DNA of 64,000 bases from Vallitalea pronyensis. Lineage in GTDB: Bacteria > Bacillota > Clostridia > Lachnospirales > Vallitaleaceae. Positions 1 to 7,854 of this stretch are shown in pieces. Each line of letters begins with the position of its first letter. Position 1 is the first letter of the stretch. The notes under the pieces are model-generated. The model was not told the origin of the DNA and did not search any database. It saw nothing but the letters and a program-made list of their open reading frames with translations. The stretch is from the NCBI RefSeq assembly GCF_018141445.1, contig NZ_CP058649.1:1631001-1695000 (forward strand), in the 5' to 3' direction. The translations under genes were made by a program, and so were the position numbers.

Positions 1-713
1 TGTAAATCTGCTGTCATATAGACTGGATTTGCTAAGATATTTTTAAGAGCACTAAGGCTAAAGTTGTTGTTACGACGGCTTTTAATATGGTGCCTCCGGG
101 TATAGGTTTGAAGTTCTTGTAGGGATTTGCATTGCTCATAGGTATTAAATATTGTTTTTACATGTGATGCTTCTTCAGGTAGCAGCTCTAAAACAGCATG
201 GGACTTACCATTTGATGTATGGGTACGACGTGATCGGTAACCAAGAGGTGTCATACCACCTAGCCACCGACCAGACTCAGCTAATTTGTACATGTTATCC
301 TGAATACGTTCAGCAATGGTTTCCTTTTCTAATTGGGCAAAAACGCTAGCAATGTACATCATAGCCCTTCCCATAGGCGTGGATGTATCAAAATGGTCGC
401 GTATGCTGACAAATTCAATATGATGCTTTGTTAATAATTCCAAAATAGATGAGAAATCCAGAACATTACGACTGATTCTATCCAAGCGGTAACAGATCAA
501 TACATCAAATTTCTTTTCTTTCACATCTAAGAGCATTTGTTGAAATCCAGGTCTTTTTGTATGGCTCCCAGAAAAACCTTCATCCTCATAAATGTGTAAA
601 TGTGACACGTCATAATGTGCGTGAGCAAATTCCTGACAAAGACCGATTTGGTTCTTTATGGAATCGCCAGAAGCTGTAGCTTTAGATTTTCGAGAATAGA
701 TGGCTATATTCAA
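1..713 (-). CDS. Serine site-specific recombinase, partial
   Basis: The first 237 residues of a serine recombinase running off the left edge. The N-terminus reads IAIYSRKS, with the catalytic serine at about residue 6. It continues with the resolvase-fold motifs YRLDRISR and MGRAMMYIASVFAQLE, then GGMTPLGYR and a Recombinase-domain helix ending NILANPVYMTADL, so it is of the large, phage or conjugative-element type. No in-frame ATG exists. A stop lies three codons upstream, so the start is TTG at 713, with AGGATG about eight bases before it. The Xre-type gene beyond it has the same orientation. It probably marks an integrated element extending left of the window; whether it is complete cannot be judged. 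Confidence 0.88.
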   Translation of the reverse strand, partial: MNIAIYSRKSKATASGDSIKNQIGLCQEFAHAHYDVSHLHIYEDEGFSGSHTKRPGFQQMLLDVKEKKFDVLICYRLDRISRNVLDFSSILELLTKHHIEFVSIRDHFDTSTPMGRAMMYIASVFAQLEKETIAERIQDNMYKLAESGRWLGGMTPLGYRSRRTHTSNGKSHAVLELLPEEASHVKTIFNTYEQCKSLQELQTYTRRHHIKSRRNNNFSLSALKNILANPVYMTADL

Positions 714-789
714 TGAGTATCATCCTATCATAGGGTCTTATTAATACTATATGACAGATGCCTCCATATAAGCAGTAATTTTAGATGTG

Positions 790-1218
790 CTATTTATTTT
801 GCATGATTTTGTTTTTATGCATATCTTCTGCAATATCTCTTGTATGTTTAAGGGTTTTTAATATAATGCGTTTGGTCTGGTCATCCATCAGCTCGCCGTG
901 GTATTCTAAACCATCTACTTCTTCTAATTTTTCAATAATGGTATCCAGATCCACATTAATGGATTTATGGTCTTTCGGTTCTCTAAGGGGAATAGAGTGG
1001 TTACTCCTCCCTAGAAGATAATCGGTGGTCGTATGAAGGGCTCGTGCAATCCGATTGATAATTTCTCCTTTTGGTTCTCTAAGATTATTTTCATAGCGAG
1101 ACATGGTTGCTTCGGTGACGTTCACCTTTACAGCCAGCTCTCTTTGTGTCAATTGCTTTTTTTTTCTAAGGTTCAATATGCGATAACCAATTGAATTTTT
1201 GTTCATGTCATACACCAC
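790..1218 (-). CDS. Xre-family HTH transcriptional regulator
   Basis: A 142-residue protein with an N-terminal helix-turn-helix of the cro/C1 (Xre) type. The recognition region reads LTQRELAVKVNVTEATMSRYE (split: LTQRELAVKV then NVTEATMSRYE), followed by the family's IARALHTTTDYLLG. The C-terminal 60 residues are charged and carry no recognisable domain. An internal ATG at 1206 could be the true start, since neither has a strong ribosome binding site. It lies directly upstream of the recombinase in the same orientation and is divergent from the HTH gene at 1490, an arrangement common in phage and integrative-element control regions. It is likely a repressor of element genes. Confidence 0.85.
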   Translation of the reverse strand: MVYDMNKNSIGYRILNLRKKKQLTQRELAVKVNVTEATMSRYENNLREPKGEIINRIARALHTTTDYLLGRSNHSIPLREPKDHKSINVDLDTIIEKLEEVDGLEYHGELMDDQTKRIILKTLKHTRDIAEDMHKNKIMQNK

Positions 1219-1260
1219 TTTATTATTTTTTTATACTACAGGAAAAGCTCTCTAAAACCC

Positions 1261-1289
1261 ATGTACAATGTAAAGCATTTGAATGTACA
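1261..1289. promoter_or_regulatory. Candidate operator: paired ATGTACA repeats
   Basis: Two copies of ATGTACA (1261-1267 and 1283-1289), each containing the palindrome TGTACA, are 22 bp apart, about two helical turns. They lie about 45 bases upstream of the minus-strand Xre gene, where an autoregulatory operator would be expected. Function is inferred from position only. Confidence 0.35.
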
Positions 1290-1380
1290 GATTTTTATTT
1301 CTTCAATTTAGAGTGAATTTTCCCCTTTATGCACTAATTACGTAGCCTTCGCAATATTTCATTAATAGTATAATACTTAC

Positions 1381-1453
1381 TTACCAAAATTAAAATCTGT
1401 ATTACCAAAGATACAAATTTTTGGTTGACACTTACCAAATGGTATGGTACGAT
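1381..1453 (+). promoter_or_regulatory. Promoter with three phased TTACCAAA sites
   Basis: A near-consensus sigma-A promoter is seen: TTGACA at 1425-1430, a 17-base spacer, then TACGAT at 1448-1453. The spacer contains the palindrome TACCAAATGGTA (1433-1444; arms TACCA/TGGTA). The octamer TTACCAAA occurs at 1381, 1402 and 1432, spaced 21 and 30 bases, close to two and three DNA turns. An operator inside the spacer and two more upstream suggest repression of the downstream HTH gene, possibly by its own product. The binding protein is inferred. Confidence 0.6.
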
Positions 1454-1489
1454 TGTGTTGTTTGGATGGTAAGTGCTGGAGGTGAAGGT

Positions 1490-1735
1490 ATGAATACATA
1501 TAAATTAAAGTCTGCCAGAGCGTCAATGGGATATACACAGGTAGAAATGGCTAAAATGTTATCCATAACACAGAAAACATACAACAGAAAAGAATTAGGA
1601 ATCGTTGATTTTAATTTAAGAGAAGTTACCAAAATTATAAGTATCCTAAAGCTTGACGTTGAAAATGTATATGCCATTTTTTTTAATGACAATATTACCA
1701 ATTGTATATCTAATGAAGTAACTAAAAATGCTTAA
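1490..1735 (+). CDS. Small phage-type HTH regulator
   Basis: An 81-residue protein starting MNTYKLKSARASMG. The ATG at 1490 is chosen because GGAGGTGAAGGT precedes it; an upstream in-frame ATG at 1421 would overlap the -35 box. The sequence GYTQVEMAKMLSITQKTYNRKE is a cro/C1-type helix-turn-helix (GYTQVEMAKM, then LSITQKTYNRKE), followed by a helix (LREVTKIISILKLDVENVYAIFF in pieces) typical of short phage repressors. It has its own operator-bearing promoter and is divergent from the larger Xre gene. It is probably part of a two-regulator switch. Confidence 0.75.
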   Translation: MNTYKLKSARASMGYTQVEMAKMLSITQKTYNRKELGIVDFNLREVTKIISILKLDVENVYAIFFNDNITNCISNEVTKNA

Positions 1736-1865
1736 TATTAAGTTGTACATATTATATTCTGGGCTTAAATAGAAATAATATGCCTAGAGTATATTATATG
1801 TTTGTAATTGTAAATAATATATGATAATATATATCCATATTAAATATTGAAAGGAGCGGTTGATT

Positions 1866-1943
1866 ATGACAAAAAAAGTATATGTAGTAAACAATGGAAC
1901 TCGACAATTTCAAACAATAACTGCTCCCAGGAAAATACAATGA
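1866..1943 (+). CDS. Tiny ORF with strong RBS (25 aa)
   Basis: An ATG at 1866 is preceded by AAAGGAG and opens a 25-codon frame beginning MTKKVYVVNNGTRQF and ending in TGA. No homologue is recognised. The strong ribosome binding site argues for translation, although it could be the surviving start of a longer gene whose remainder was lost. A weak inverted repeat (CCTAG/CTAGG) followed by T-rich sequence lies just downstream, around 1958-1995. Confidence 0.4.
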   Translation: MTKKVYVVNNGTRQFQTITAPRKIQ

Positions 1944-2188
1944 TATAGGATATTATTGACCTAGAGCAGTATCATTTATTGCCTAGGTTTTTATTTTATT
2001 AGTAACGATAAAGTATGCTTATCTATAAGGTTATCGAAGTTAAATGCACGGGCCACATTCTTATTAAAGAGAATATGGATGTGCTGTACAAGAAAACATC
2101 GTGACTTAATGATTATCATAGGGTAAGTTAGATGCTTTCGTTATCATGCATGTTTTTTTGATATAGTGGATAGTCTATATCTTATCAT

Positions 2189-2228
2189 AAATCTAGCGCA
2201 ATAAATCATATTGTGCTAGATTTTTTTT
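2189..2228 (+). terminator. Intrinsic terminator in the rsgA leader
   Basis: A 15-bp stem (2189-2203 pairs with 2209-2223, one G-U pair) with a five-base loop is followed by a run of T. It ends only about 15 bases before the rsgA start, leaving no room for a promoter in between. It therefore either attenuates rsgA transcription or ends transcripts from upstream while rsgA relies on read-through. Confidence 0.75.
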
Positions 2229-2242
2229 CTGGGAAGAAAAGG

Positions 2243-3313
2243 ATGGTCATAAACTTAATGAAGTTAGAGACATATGGATGGAATAACACGCACCAAAAAT
2301 ATTTACAAGAGTATGAAGAAAAAGGGTATATGCCAGCCCGTGTATTGGTTGAGCACAGGGGGCATGTTAGCTTAATGACTGAAGCAGGTGAGGTAACAGG
2401 GATTATCCCTGGCAAATTGTATTATGACATGAGTAAAGAGGCTTTACCAGCTGTGGGTGATTGGGTCTTAGTGTCTCCCATAGAAGGTGAGAAAAAGGGT
2501 GTGATACACCATATATTACCGAGAAAAAGCCAATTTATTAGAAAGATGGCAGGTAACACCATAGAAGGTCAAGTGGTTGCTGCTAATTTTGATTATGTAT
2601 TCATTATGACGGCACTGAATCAAAATTTTAATATAAAACGGTTGGAGCGCTATTTAACGGTTGCTTGGGATAGTGGCGCAGAACCAATCATTGTATTAAG
2701 CAAAGCGGATTTATGCGAAGATGTGGGGGATAAAGTAGCGGAGGTTAAATCCGTAGCACTTGGTGTTAAAGTCTATGCCATTAGCTCCATTGAAGGAATA
2801 GGTATAGAGGATATAGAGCCATATTGTATGGCAGGGCAGACAGCAGTTGTTCTTGGTTCTTCTGGTGTAGGAAAGTCCACATTGATTAATACACTTTGTG
2901 GTGAAGACATTCTGAAAGTGAATGCCGCAAGGGCAGATGATGATCGTGGACGACATACAACCACTCATAGACAGCTGGTTTGTATGCATCATGGTGGTAT
3001 GATTATTGATACGCCGGGTATGCGAGAGCTGGGTTTGTGGCAGGATGGTGATGAACATGGTATGCAGGATGTGTTTAGTGATATAGAGATATTAGCTGCC
3101 GAGTGTCGTTTTAGTGATTGTAGTCATTCGGGAGAGCCTGGGTGTGCGGTGATGCAGGCTATTGAGGATGGGGAATTATCTGTTGAACGGTTGGATAATT
3201 TACGTAAGCTTGAAAAAGAGTTGGCTTTTATTGAGAAGAAGAAGTTGGAACGGTTAAGGTTGGAGGAGAAGAGGAAGATAAAGGGGGGGTATAAGAGGCG
3301 GAAGGATAGGTAG
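2243..3313 (+). CDS. rsgA: Ribosome small subunit-dependent GTPase RsgA
   Basis: A circularly permuted GTPase that assists late maturation of the 30S subunit. The order of parts matches the family: an N-terminal OB-fold region, the G4 motif SKAD near residue 153, then P-loop GSSGVGKST near 205, the switch region with DDRGRHTTTH, the G3 motif DTPG near 256, and a C-terminal zinc knuckle (C288, C293, H295, C301). The tail is very Lys/Arg-rich, suiting RNA contact. Start: an upstream GTG (2213) lies inside the leader hairpin and is rejected. ATG 2243 has GGGAAG six bases before it; ATG 2258 is also possible. Confidence 0.93.
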   Translation: MVINLMKLETYGWNNTHQKYLQEYEEKGYMPARVLVEHRGHVSLMTEAGEVTGIIPGKLYYDMSKEALPAVGDWVLVSPIEGEKKGVIHHILPRKSQFIRKMAGNTIEGQVVAANFDYVFIMTALNQNFNIKRLERYLTVAWDSGAEPIIVLSKADLCEDVGDKVAEVKSVALGVKVYAISSIEGIGIEDIEPYCMAGQTAVVLGSSGVGKSTLINTLCGEDILKVNAARADDDRGRHTTTHRQLVCMHHGGMIIDTPGMRELGLWQDGDEHGMQDVFSDIEILAAECRFSDCSHSGEPGCAVMQAIEDGELSVERLDNLRKLEKELAFIEKKKLERLRLEEKRKIKGGYKRRKDR

Positions 3314-3404
3314 GTGTTGTTTTTTTTGGAAGATAGGTGTAGAGGGGAGTTTATTGGTAGGGTAGGACATAAGATAGTTTTTTGTAGGTGGGTGCAAGAC
3401 ATCC

Positions 3405-3604
3405 GTAGATGGATAGGCATGGAAGAAAACAGTTTTTGTTAAATAATGAAAGAAAATCTAAGCTCTTGAAAAGGTGAATGACTAAAACTTAAGAACTCGC
3501 AAGCTCAGACACTTAAGTTTTGAACGTCATTCACCTTTTCAATCACTAAGATTTACTAATCATTATTTAAAAGGCACTGTTTTCTTCCATGCCTATTCAT
3601 CTAC
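3405..3604. repeat. 200-bp imperfect foldback repeat
   Basis: The whole intergenic block can fold on itself. The ends (3405-3433 and 3576-3604) match over about 29 bases with one or two mismatches, the inner parts (3466-3482 and 3525-3541) repeat the pattern, and the core AAAACTTAAG/CTTAAGTTTT (3484-3493, 3512-3521) closes a loop of about 18 bases. No reading frame is convincing. It could be a non-autonomous foldback element or a large bidirectional terminator/structured RNA between rsgA and murI. The 320 bases that follow, up to murI, hold only A+T-rich promoter-like sequence near 3820-3835. Confidence 0.8.
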
Positions 3605-3929
3605 TGGGGTATTGATGGGGCTAGGGGTTCAGGGTTAATTGTAGTGCCTTGTGAAGATAAGTATGGAAAGGGGAGAGTAAATGTTATGGGTTGTGATGAA
3701 AATTGGTTATTATAGTGGATAGGGGTTCTATTCATTAACGTGATGGGTAAAAACGGATTAGTTTGGATGTTAAAAAACGGAGCTAAGAAAATAAGAAAGT
3801 GATTCAACTTTCTTATAGAACATGATATAATGAATAGAATACGTATACATGATGTTAATTTATATTGAGGTTGTCTTTGTAAGATGGCATTAGGGTTCAA
3901 TATAAATAAAGTTTCAAAGGGTGATTGTA

Positions 3930-4688
3930 TTGAAGATTGGTATATTTGATTCAGGAATTGGCGGTATAACTGTCTTGCATGAAGCATTGAAGGTGATGCC
4001 TCATGAGGAATTTATTTATTATGCGGATTCAGAACATGCGCCTTATGGTACCAAGCCAAAAGAGGAAGTTAAAGATTATGTTGAGCAGGTTGTTCAATTT
4101 CTAGAAGAGAAGCAGATTGATGTATTGGTTATTGCCTGTAATACGGCTACAAGTATCGCTGTGAAAGAGTTACGAGAGCGTTATGATTTTCCGATTATTG
4201 GCATGGAACCGGCAGTGAAGTATGCATTGGAACAAGAAAAAGAAAAGCGAATTCTTGTGACGGCGACGGATCTGACCTTAAAGGAAGAGAAGTATCAACA
4301 TCTTGTGAATAAACATGATGCGCTGGCACGTGTTGATTCTTTGGCATTACCTAAGCTGGTGGAGTTAGCGGAGCAAAATACATTTGAGCGAGAAGAAGTC
4401 ATGGCATATTTACAAGACGTTTTAGCGCCCTTTGATTTTGACTTATATGGTGCTATTGTACTGGGATGTACGCATTTTCCATATTTTAAAAGGTTTATAC
4501 AAGAAATTGTACCTGAGCATGTTAAGGTGTATGATGGGAATCTTGGAACGATTCGTCATTTAAAGAGGGTATTAACGAATAAGCATCTGAGCTTCAGTGA
4601 ACATGGAGGATCCATTGCTTTTTATTATGCTGGAGAAGAGGATAGCCATAATACCATACTTAATAGCTATCTAAAACGATTGACATAA
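3930..4688 (+). CDS. murI: Glutamate racemase
   Basis: It interconverts L- and D-glutamate, supplying D-Glu for peptidoglycan. At 252 residues it has normal length. The N-terminal KIGIFDSGIGG carries the conserved Asp-Ser, and the two catalytic cysteines sit in IACNTA (about residue 70) and LGCTHFP (about 180). The start is taken as TTG 3930, with AAGGGTG six bases upstream; GTG 3921 would overlap that site. It heads a run of three plus-strand genes (murI, dcd, lepB) with gaps of 34-60 bases, plausibly one transcript. Confidence 0.95.
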   Translation: MKIGIFDSGIGGITVLHEALKVMPHEEFIYYADSEHAPYGTKPKEEVKDYVEQVVQFLEEKQIDVLVIACNTATSIAVKELRERYDFPIIGMEPAVKYALEQEKEKRILVTATDLTLKEEKYQHLVNKHDALARVDSLALPKLVELAEQNTFEREEVMAYLQDVLAPFDFDLYGAIVLGCTHFPYFKRFIQEIVPEHVKVYDGNLGTIRHLKRVLTNKHLSFSEHGGSIAFYYAGEEDSHNTILNSYLKRLT

Positions 4689-4747
4689 AGATGATTTCAA
4701 AAGTGGCATAGTAAGCACGTAAGGAGACAAAAGAAAGGGTTAGGAGC

Positions 4748-5278
4748 ATGATATTATCAGGACGAGAGATAAAGAATCAGTTAGGTAAGACCATACATAT
4801 TAAACCGTTTCATGAGGATCAGCTGAATCCAAACAGCTATAATCTTCGATTGCATCATGAGTTATTGGTTTATGAAAATAAAGAGCTAGATATGAAAAAA
4901 GTGAATCAAGCCCAAAAAATAGTCATACCAGAAGAGGGTTTATTATTAGAGCCTGGAAAGCTGTATTTAGGTAGAACGGTGGAGTACACGAAAACAGACA
5001 ATTATGTACCCATGTTGGAAGGACGTTCATCCATTGGACGATTGGGGCTTTTTATACATGTAACGGCTGGGTTTGGTGATGTTGGATTCAGTGGTTTTTG
5101 GACTCTTGAGATTTTTTGTGTGCAACCGATTAGGATATACCCACAGGTTGAAGTGTGTCAGATATATTATCACACCATTGATGGTGATTATACCACATAT
5201 AATAGCGGTAAGTATCAAAATAATGAGGGGATACAGCCCAGTCTATTATATCGCGATTTTATAAAAGAAGACAAATAA
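4748..5278 (+). CDS. dcd: dCTP deaminase (dUTPase fold)
   Basis: It deaminates dCTP to dUTP in the pyrimidine deoxynucleotide pathway; some members also hydrolyse the triphosphate to dUMP. The 176-residue protein shows the family core EGRSSIGRLGLFIHVTAG, beginning at residue 91, and GFSGFWTLE with the catalytic glutamate at about 121. The C-terminus has the phosphate-clamping segment SGKYQNNEGIQPS. Whether it is mono- or bifunctional cannot be decided by eye. AGGAGC is close to the ATG. It lies between murI and lepB. Confidence 0.9.
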   Translation: MILSGREIKNQLGKTIHIKPFHEDQLNPNSYNLRLHHELLVYENKELDMKKVNQAQKIVIPEEGLLLEPGKLYLGRTVEYTKTDNYVPMLEGRSSIGRLGLFIHVTAGFGDVGFSGFWTLEIFCVQPIRIYPQVEVCQIYYHTIDGDYTTYNSGKYQNNEGIQPSLLYRDFIKEDK

Positions 5279-5311
5279 TAAGAGGTTATTGTAGAGTAGG
5301 AGAGAATTAAT

Positions 5312-5929
5312 ATGGGTTCAAACAAATTTTATAAAGATGTTAAGGAATTAGTTATTTTTGTCATTGTCGTTGTTGCCAGTGTGTTGGTTGTACAGAGCTT
5401 TGTCATTACATCCACCAAGGTGCAGCAACATTCCATGGAAAATACATTAATGGAAAATGATTTTTTATTTGCAGAGAAACTGAGCTATCATGTGACAAAG
5501 CCCAAATTAGGTGATGTGGTTGTTTTTCTTGAAGAAAGACCAGAAGGGTTTAAAGGTAACCCATTAGGTATTACCATTGATGACATAAAGAATAAGTTTA
5601 AAAAAGATAAATATAACAAAAGGGTCATGCCAAGAATGCGTTACGTTAAGCGTGTGATTGGTGTACCAGGGGATAAGGTGGATATTCGAGATGGACAAGT
5701 CTATGTGAATGATATTGCATTAGATGAACCCTATATAAAAGGGGATTATACGGATGCAAGGACACAAATGGAATATCCGTTAGAGGTTCCTGACGATCAG
5801 GTGTTTGTTCTTGGCGATAATCGAAAAGCCAGTAATGACAGTCGAAATTTTGGATGTGTGGACCAAAGTTTAATTGAAGGTAAAGTGGTTCTGCGTTTAT
5901 GGCCATTAGGTAAGATAAGAGCGTTTTAA
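5312..5929 (+). CDS. lepB: Type I signal peptidase
   Basis: A membrane-anchored serine protease that removes signal peptides from secreted proteins. One N-terminal membrane segment (about residues 12-33) is followed by the catalytic Ser41 in QHSMENTL and Lys113 in MRYVKRVIG. The box VLGDNRKASNDSR (family GDNR...SDSR) and the C-terminal GKVVLRLWPL are also seen. At 205 residues it is a typical Gram-positive form. The last 24 bases overlap the end of the convergent ABC ATPase gene. Confidence 0.94.
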   Translation: MGSNKFYKDVKELVIFVIVVVASVLVVQSFVITSTKVQQHSMENTLMENDFLFAEKLSYHVTKPKLGDVVVFLEERPEGFKGNPLGITIDDIKNKFKKDKYNKRVMPRMRYVKRVIGVPGDKVDIRDGQVYVNDIALDEPYIKGDYTDARTQMEYPLEVPDDQVFVLGDNRKASNDSRNFGCVDQSLIEGKVVLRLWPLGKIRAF

Positions 5930-6586
5930 GTAAGCTAGACACGGTATGGAATGGGACAACATAAAACTGCTTTTTTGTTCATGACATATAGCATCTGCTA
6001 TATCATGTGTAACCAATAAAGCGGTTTTATTTTCTTGCTTGATTATGGTTCCTATTTCATCTCCAGCAGATAAACGGGTCTGATAATCCAGAGCTGAAAA
6101 AGGTTCATCTAGTAAGAGAATATCAGGTTTCAGTGCTAAAGTACGAATAAGGGCCGCACGTTGTCGCATACCGCCTGATAATTGAGAAGGCTTGTAGTTC
6201 CTAAAATCATATAAACCGTATTGCTTTAATAACCCATCAATATACGTAAGACTCTCATGGGTTAATTGATTATTAATCTCAAGACCCAGCAGAACATTAC
6301 GATAGACTGTTCGCCACTCAAAAAGATGGTCTTTTTGAAGCATATACCCTGTGTTATGCGACTCACTGTTAAGAAGAGATGTATCCAGGGTGATATGACC
6401 ATGGGAAGGTTCAAGGAGACCAGAAATTAGGGATAAAAGCGTGGATTTACCACACCCGCTAGGACCAACGATACTTATGAAATCCCCCTTATATACATCT
6501 AAATAAATATGGTCTAGGGTTTTCGTTTCGCCTTTTGGTGTGTGATAGATGTAAGATAGATCTTCAATTTTTAGTAAAGGAGACAT
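5906..6586 (-). CDS. NitT/TauT-type ABC transporter ATPase
   Basis: The ATP-hydrolysing subunit of a nitrate/sulfonate/taurine-type importer. Walker A GPSGCGKST is at 41-49, signature LSGGMRQR near 136, Walker B ILLLDEP near 156, and the switch histidine is in LLVTHDIADA near 194. At 226 residues it is shorter than the usual 240-260, and the sequence after the switch histidine is poorly conserved, so the tail appears lost or altered where it overlaps lepB. A cognate binding protein lies at 7855-8856 on the same strand, but no permease is nearby. Function may depend on a permease elsewhere. Confidence 0.88.
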   Translation of the reverse strand: MSPLLKIEDLSYIYHTPKGETKTLDHIYLDVYKGDFISIVGPSGCGKSTLLSLISGLLEPSHGHITLDTSLLNSESHNTGYMLQKDHLFEWRTVYRNVLLGLEINNQLTHESLTYIDGLLKQYGLYDFRNYKPSQLSGGMRQRAALIRTLALKPDILLLDEPFSALDYQTRLSAGDEIGTIIKQENKTALLVTHDIADAICHEQKSSFMLSHSIPCLAYLKRSYLT

Positions 6587-6724
6587 GTTGAACCTCCTGA
6601 GCTTAGAATTATACTATATTCTATTACAACCCCTACCAATGTGTGTGAATAAACAGATAAAGTTCTATACAAGTTATGGAATACGCTATCAATAAACTTA
6701 GAAAAAAAGGCAAGAGGTGAAGAA

Positions 6725-7024
6725 ATGGGTTTACGTTTTCTATTATATCTAGGCATGTTAGGCATCGGTATAATCATTGGTTTCAAGGGTATGTCCCATA
6801 AAAAAATATTGGATCGTATGGACAAGCTGCAATTAGGGGCATTGGTCATCTTGTTGTTTGTCATGGGCATTCGGATTGGTGCTGATGATAAAGTCATAAA
6901 GCAAGTGGGTAATCTTGGCTTGAAGGCATTTATCATCACATTTTTTGCTGTAGCTTTTAGTGTCTTGTTTGTAGGATTACTAAGAAGATTTAGGAAAATG
7001 AATAAGAGAGGGGAACGCATATGA
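6725..7024 (+). CDS. LysO-family transporter, N-terminal subunit
   Basis: A 99-residue protein with three hydrophobic segments, matching the N-terminal third of the LysO (DUF340) lysine-exporter family. The Escherichia coli protein is a single chain of about 300 residues; here the 99- and 198-residue frames together give the same length. GAGGTG precedes the ATG, and the stop overlaps the next start (ATGA), so the two are translationally coupled. Lysine export is the known role of the family; the substrate here is not proven. The pair interrupts the same-strand order of an ABC ATPase and its binding protein. Confidence 0.75.
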   Translation: MGLRFLLYLGMLGIGIIIGFKGMSHKKILDRMDKLQLGALVILLFVMGIRIGADDKVIKQVGNLGLKAFIITFFAVAFSVLFVGLLRRFRKMNKRGERI

Positions 7025-7617
7025 CAGTTATCATCATGCTAGCGGTGTTTTTGGGGATAGCTTTTGGATATTTGCTCTTCCCTGTGGATATGTTATCGTA
7101 TACAGACTACATTATGGACGTTGGTCTCTGTCTCTTACTGCTTTTAGTGGGGATAGATATTGGTCGTCAAAAAAATGTCCTTCAAGATATCAAAAAAATG
7201 GGTTTCTCCATTATATTACTTCCTTTGCTTATAGCTCTTGGCAGTATCGTTGGCGCCATTGTAGGGGGTACGATTATTGGTATGCCATTGAATGAGTCAT
7301 CTGCCATTGGCGGAGGATTAGGCTGGTATTCCATATCAGCGGTTTTGTTATCCGATTATTCCACTGAGATATCAGCTATTGCTTTTCTAAGTAATGTTAT
7401 GCGTGAAATCATAGCCATACTGGCCATACCCTTGATAGCTAAATATATCGGTTATATGGAAAGTGTTGCTCCTCCAGGGGCCACGGCTATGGATACAACG
7501 TTACCCATTATTACGAAATACACCGATTCCAAAACGGCTGTTGTGGCATTTATATCAGGTGTTGTTCTTTCACTACTTGTCCCAATACTGGTCCCTTTGC
7601 TCATTGGGCTGGTATAG
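7021..7617 (+). CDS. LysO-family transporter, C-terminal subunit
   Basis: A 198-residue membrane protein with about six hydrophobic segments. The family signature region GGGLGWYSISAVLLSDY is at about residues 98-114, followed by SNVMREI. It completes the LysO (DUF340) fold started by the preceding gene, with which it overlaps by four bases. The likely role is export of lysine or a related amino acid across the cytoplasmic membrane. A 214-bp foldback repeat begins five bases after the stop codon and may act as its terminator. Confidence 0.8.
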   Translation: MTVIIMLAVFLGIAFGYLLFPVDMLSYTDYIMDVGLCLLLLLVGIDIGRQKNVLQDIKKMGFSIILLPLLIALGSIVGAIVGGTIIGMPLNESSAIGGGLGWYSISAVLLSDYSTEISAIAFLSNVMREIIAILAIPLIAKYIGYMESVAPPGATAMDTTLPIITKYTDSKTAVVAFISGVVLSLLVPILVPLLIGLV

Positions 7618-7621
7618 GTTA

Positions 7622-7835
7622 AGGGGGCTGTCTCATAAAAGCAAAATAACGTCAATATCGTAGGCAACTATAAGAGGTTAAGCGTAAAGCGAAGCCATGG
7701 ACGGCGAGACCCCTGTTCAAGCAACATTGACATGTTGCACTACTAAACACGGACGTTTAGGGGTCTGAAAAGCTTAACCTCTTATAGTTGCCAGAAACCT
7801 CTAGCCAACAATTTGCTTTTATGAGACAGCCCCCT
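7622..7835. repeat. 214-bp nested foldback repeat
   Basis: Four nested inverted repeats share one centre: a perfect 24-bp outer pair (7622-7645 with 7812-7835, beginning AGGGGGCTGTCTCATAAAAG), a perfect 21-bp pair (7663-7683 with 7772-7792), AGACCCCT/AGGGGTCT (7707-7714 with 7759-7766), and GCAACAT/ATGTTGC around a four-base loop (7721-7738). No ORF lies inside. The sharp outer ends look like those of a small non-autonomous transposable element, but a clear target duplication is not seen. It lies between convergent genes, so terminator function is an alternative. Confidence 0.85.
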
Positions 7836-7854
7836 ATAAACTACCCCATTCTAT

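Noticed and set aside
785..1021. Plus-strand ORF of 78 codons
   Set aside because: It lies antisense to the Xre regulator gene, with no ribosome binding site and an improbable composition.
2213..2257. GTG start for rsgA
   Set aside because: It falls inside the right arm of the leader terminator hairpin; ATG 2243 or 2258 is more credible.
3601..3987. Minus-strand ORF across the murI upstream region
   Set aside because: No recognisable protein; it overlaps the foldback repeat and the start of murI.
7463..7663. Plus-strand ORF overlapping the LysO subunit end
   Set aside because: It is a shadow of the real gene in another frame and runs into the foldback repeat.
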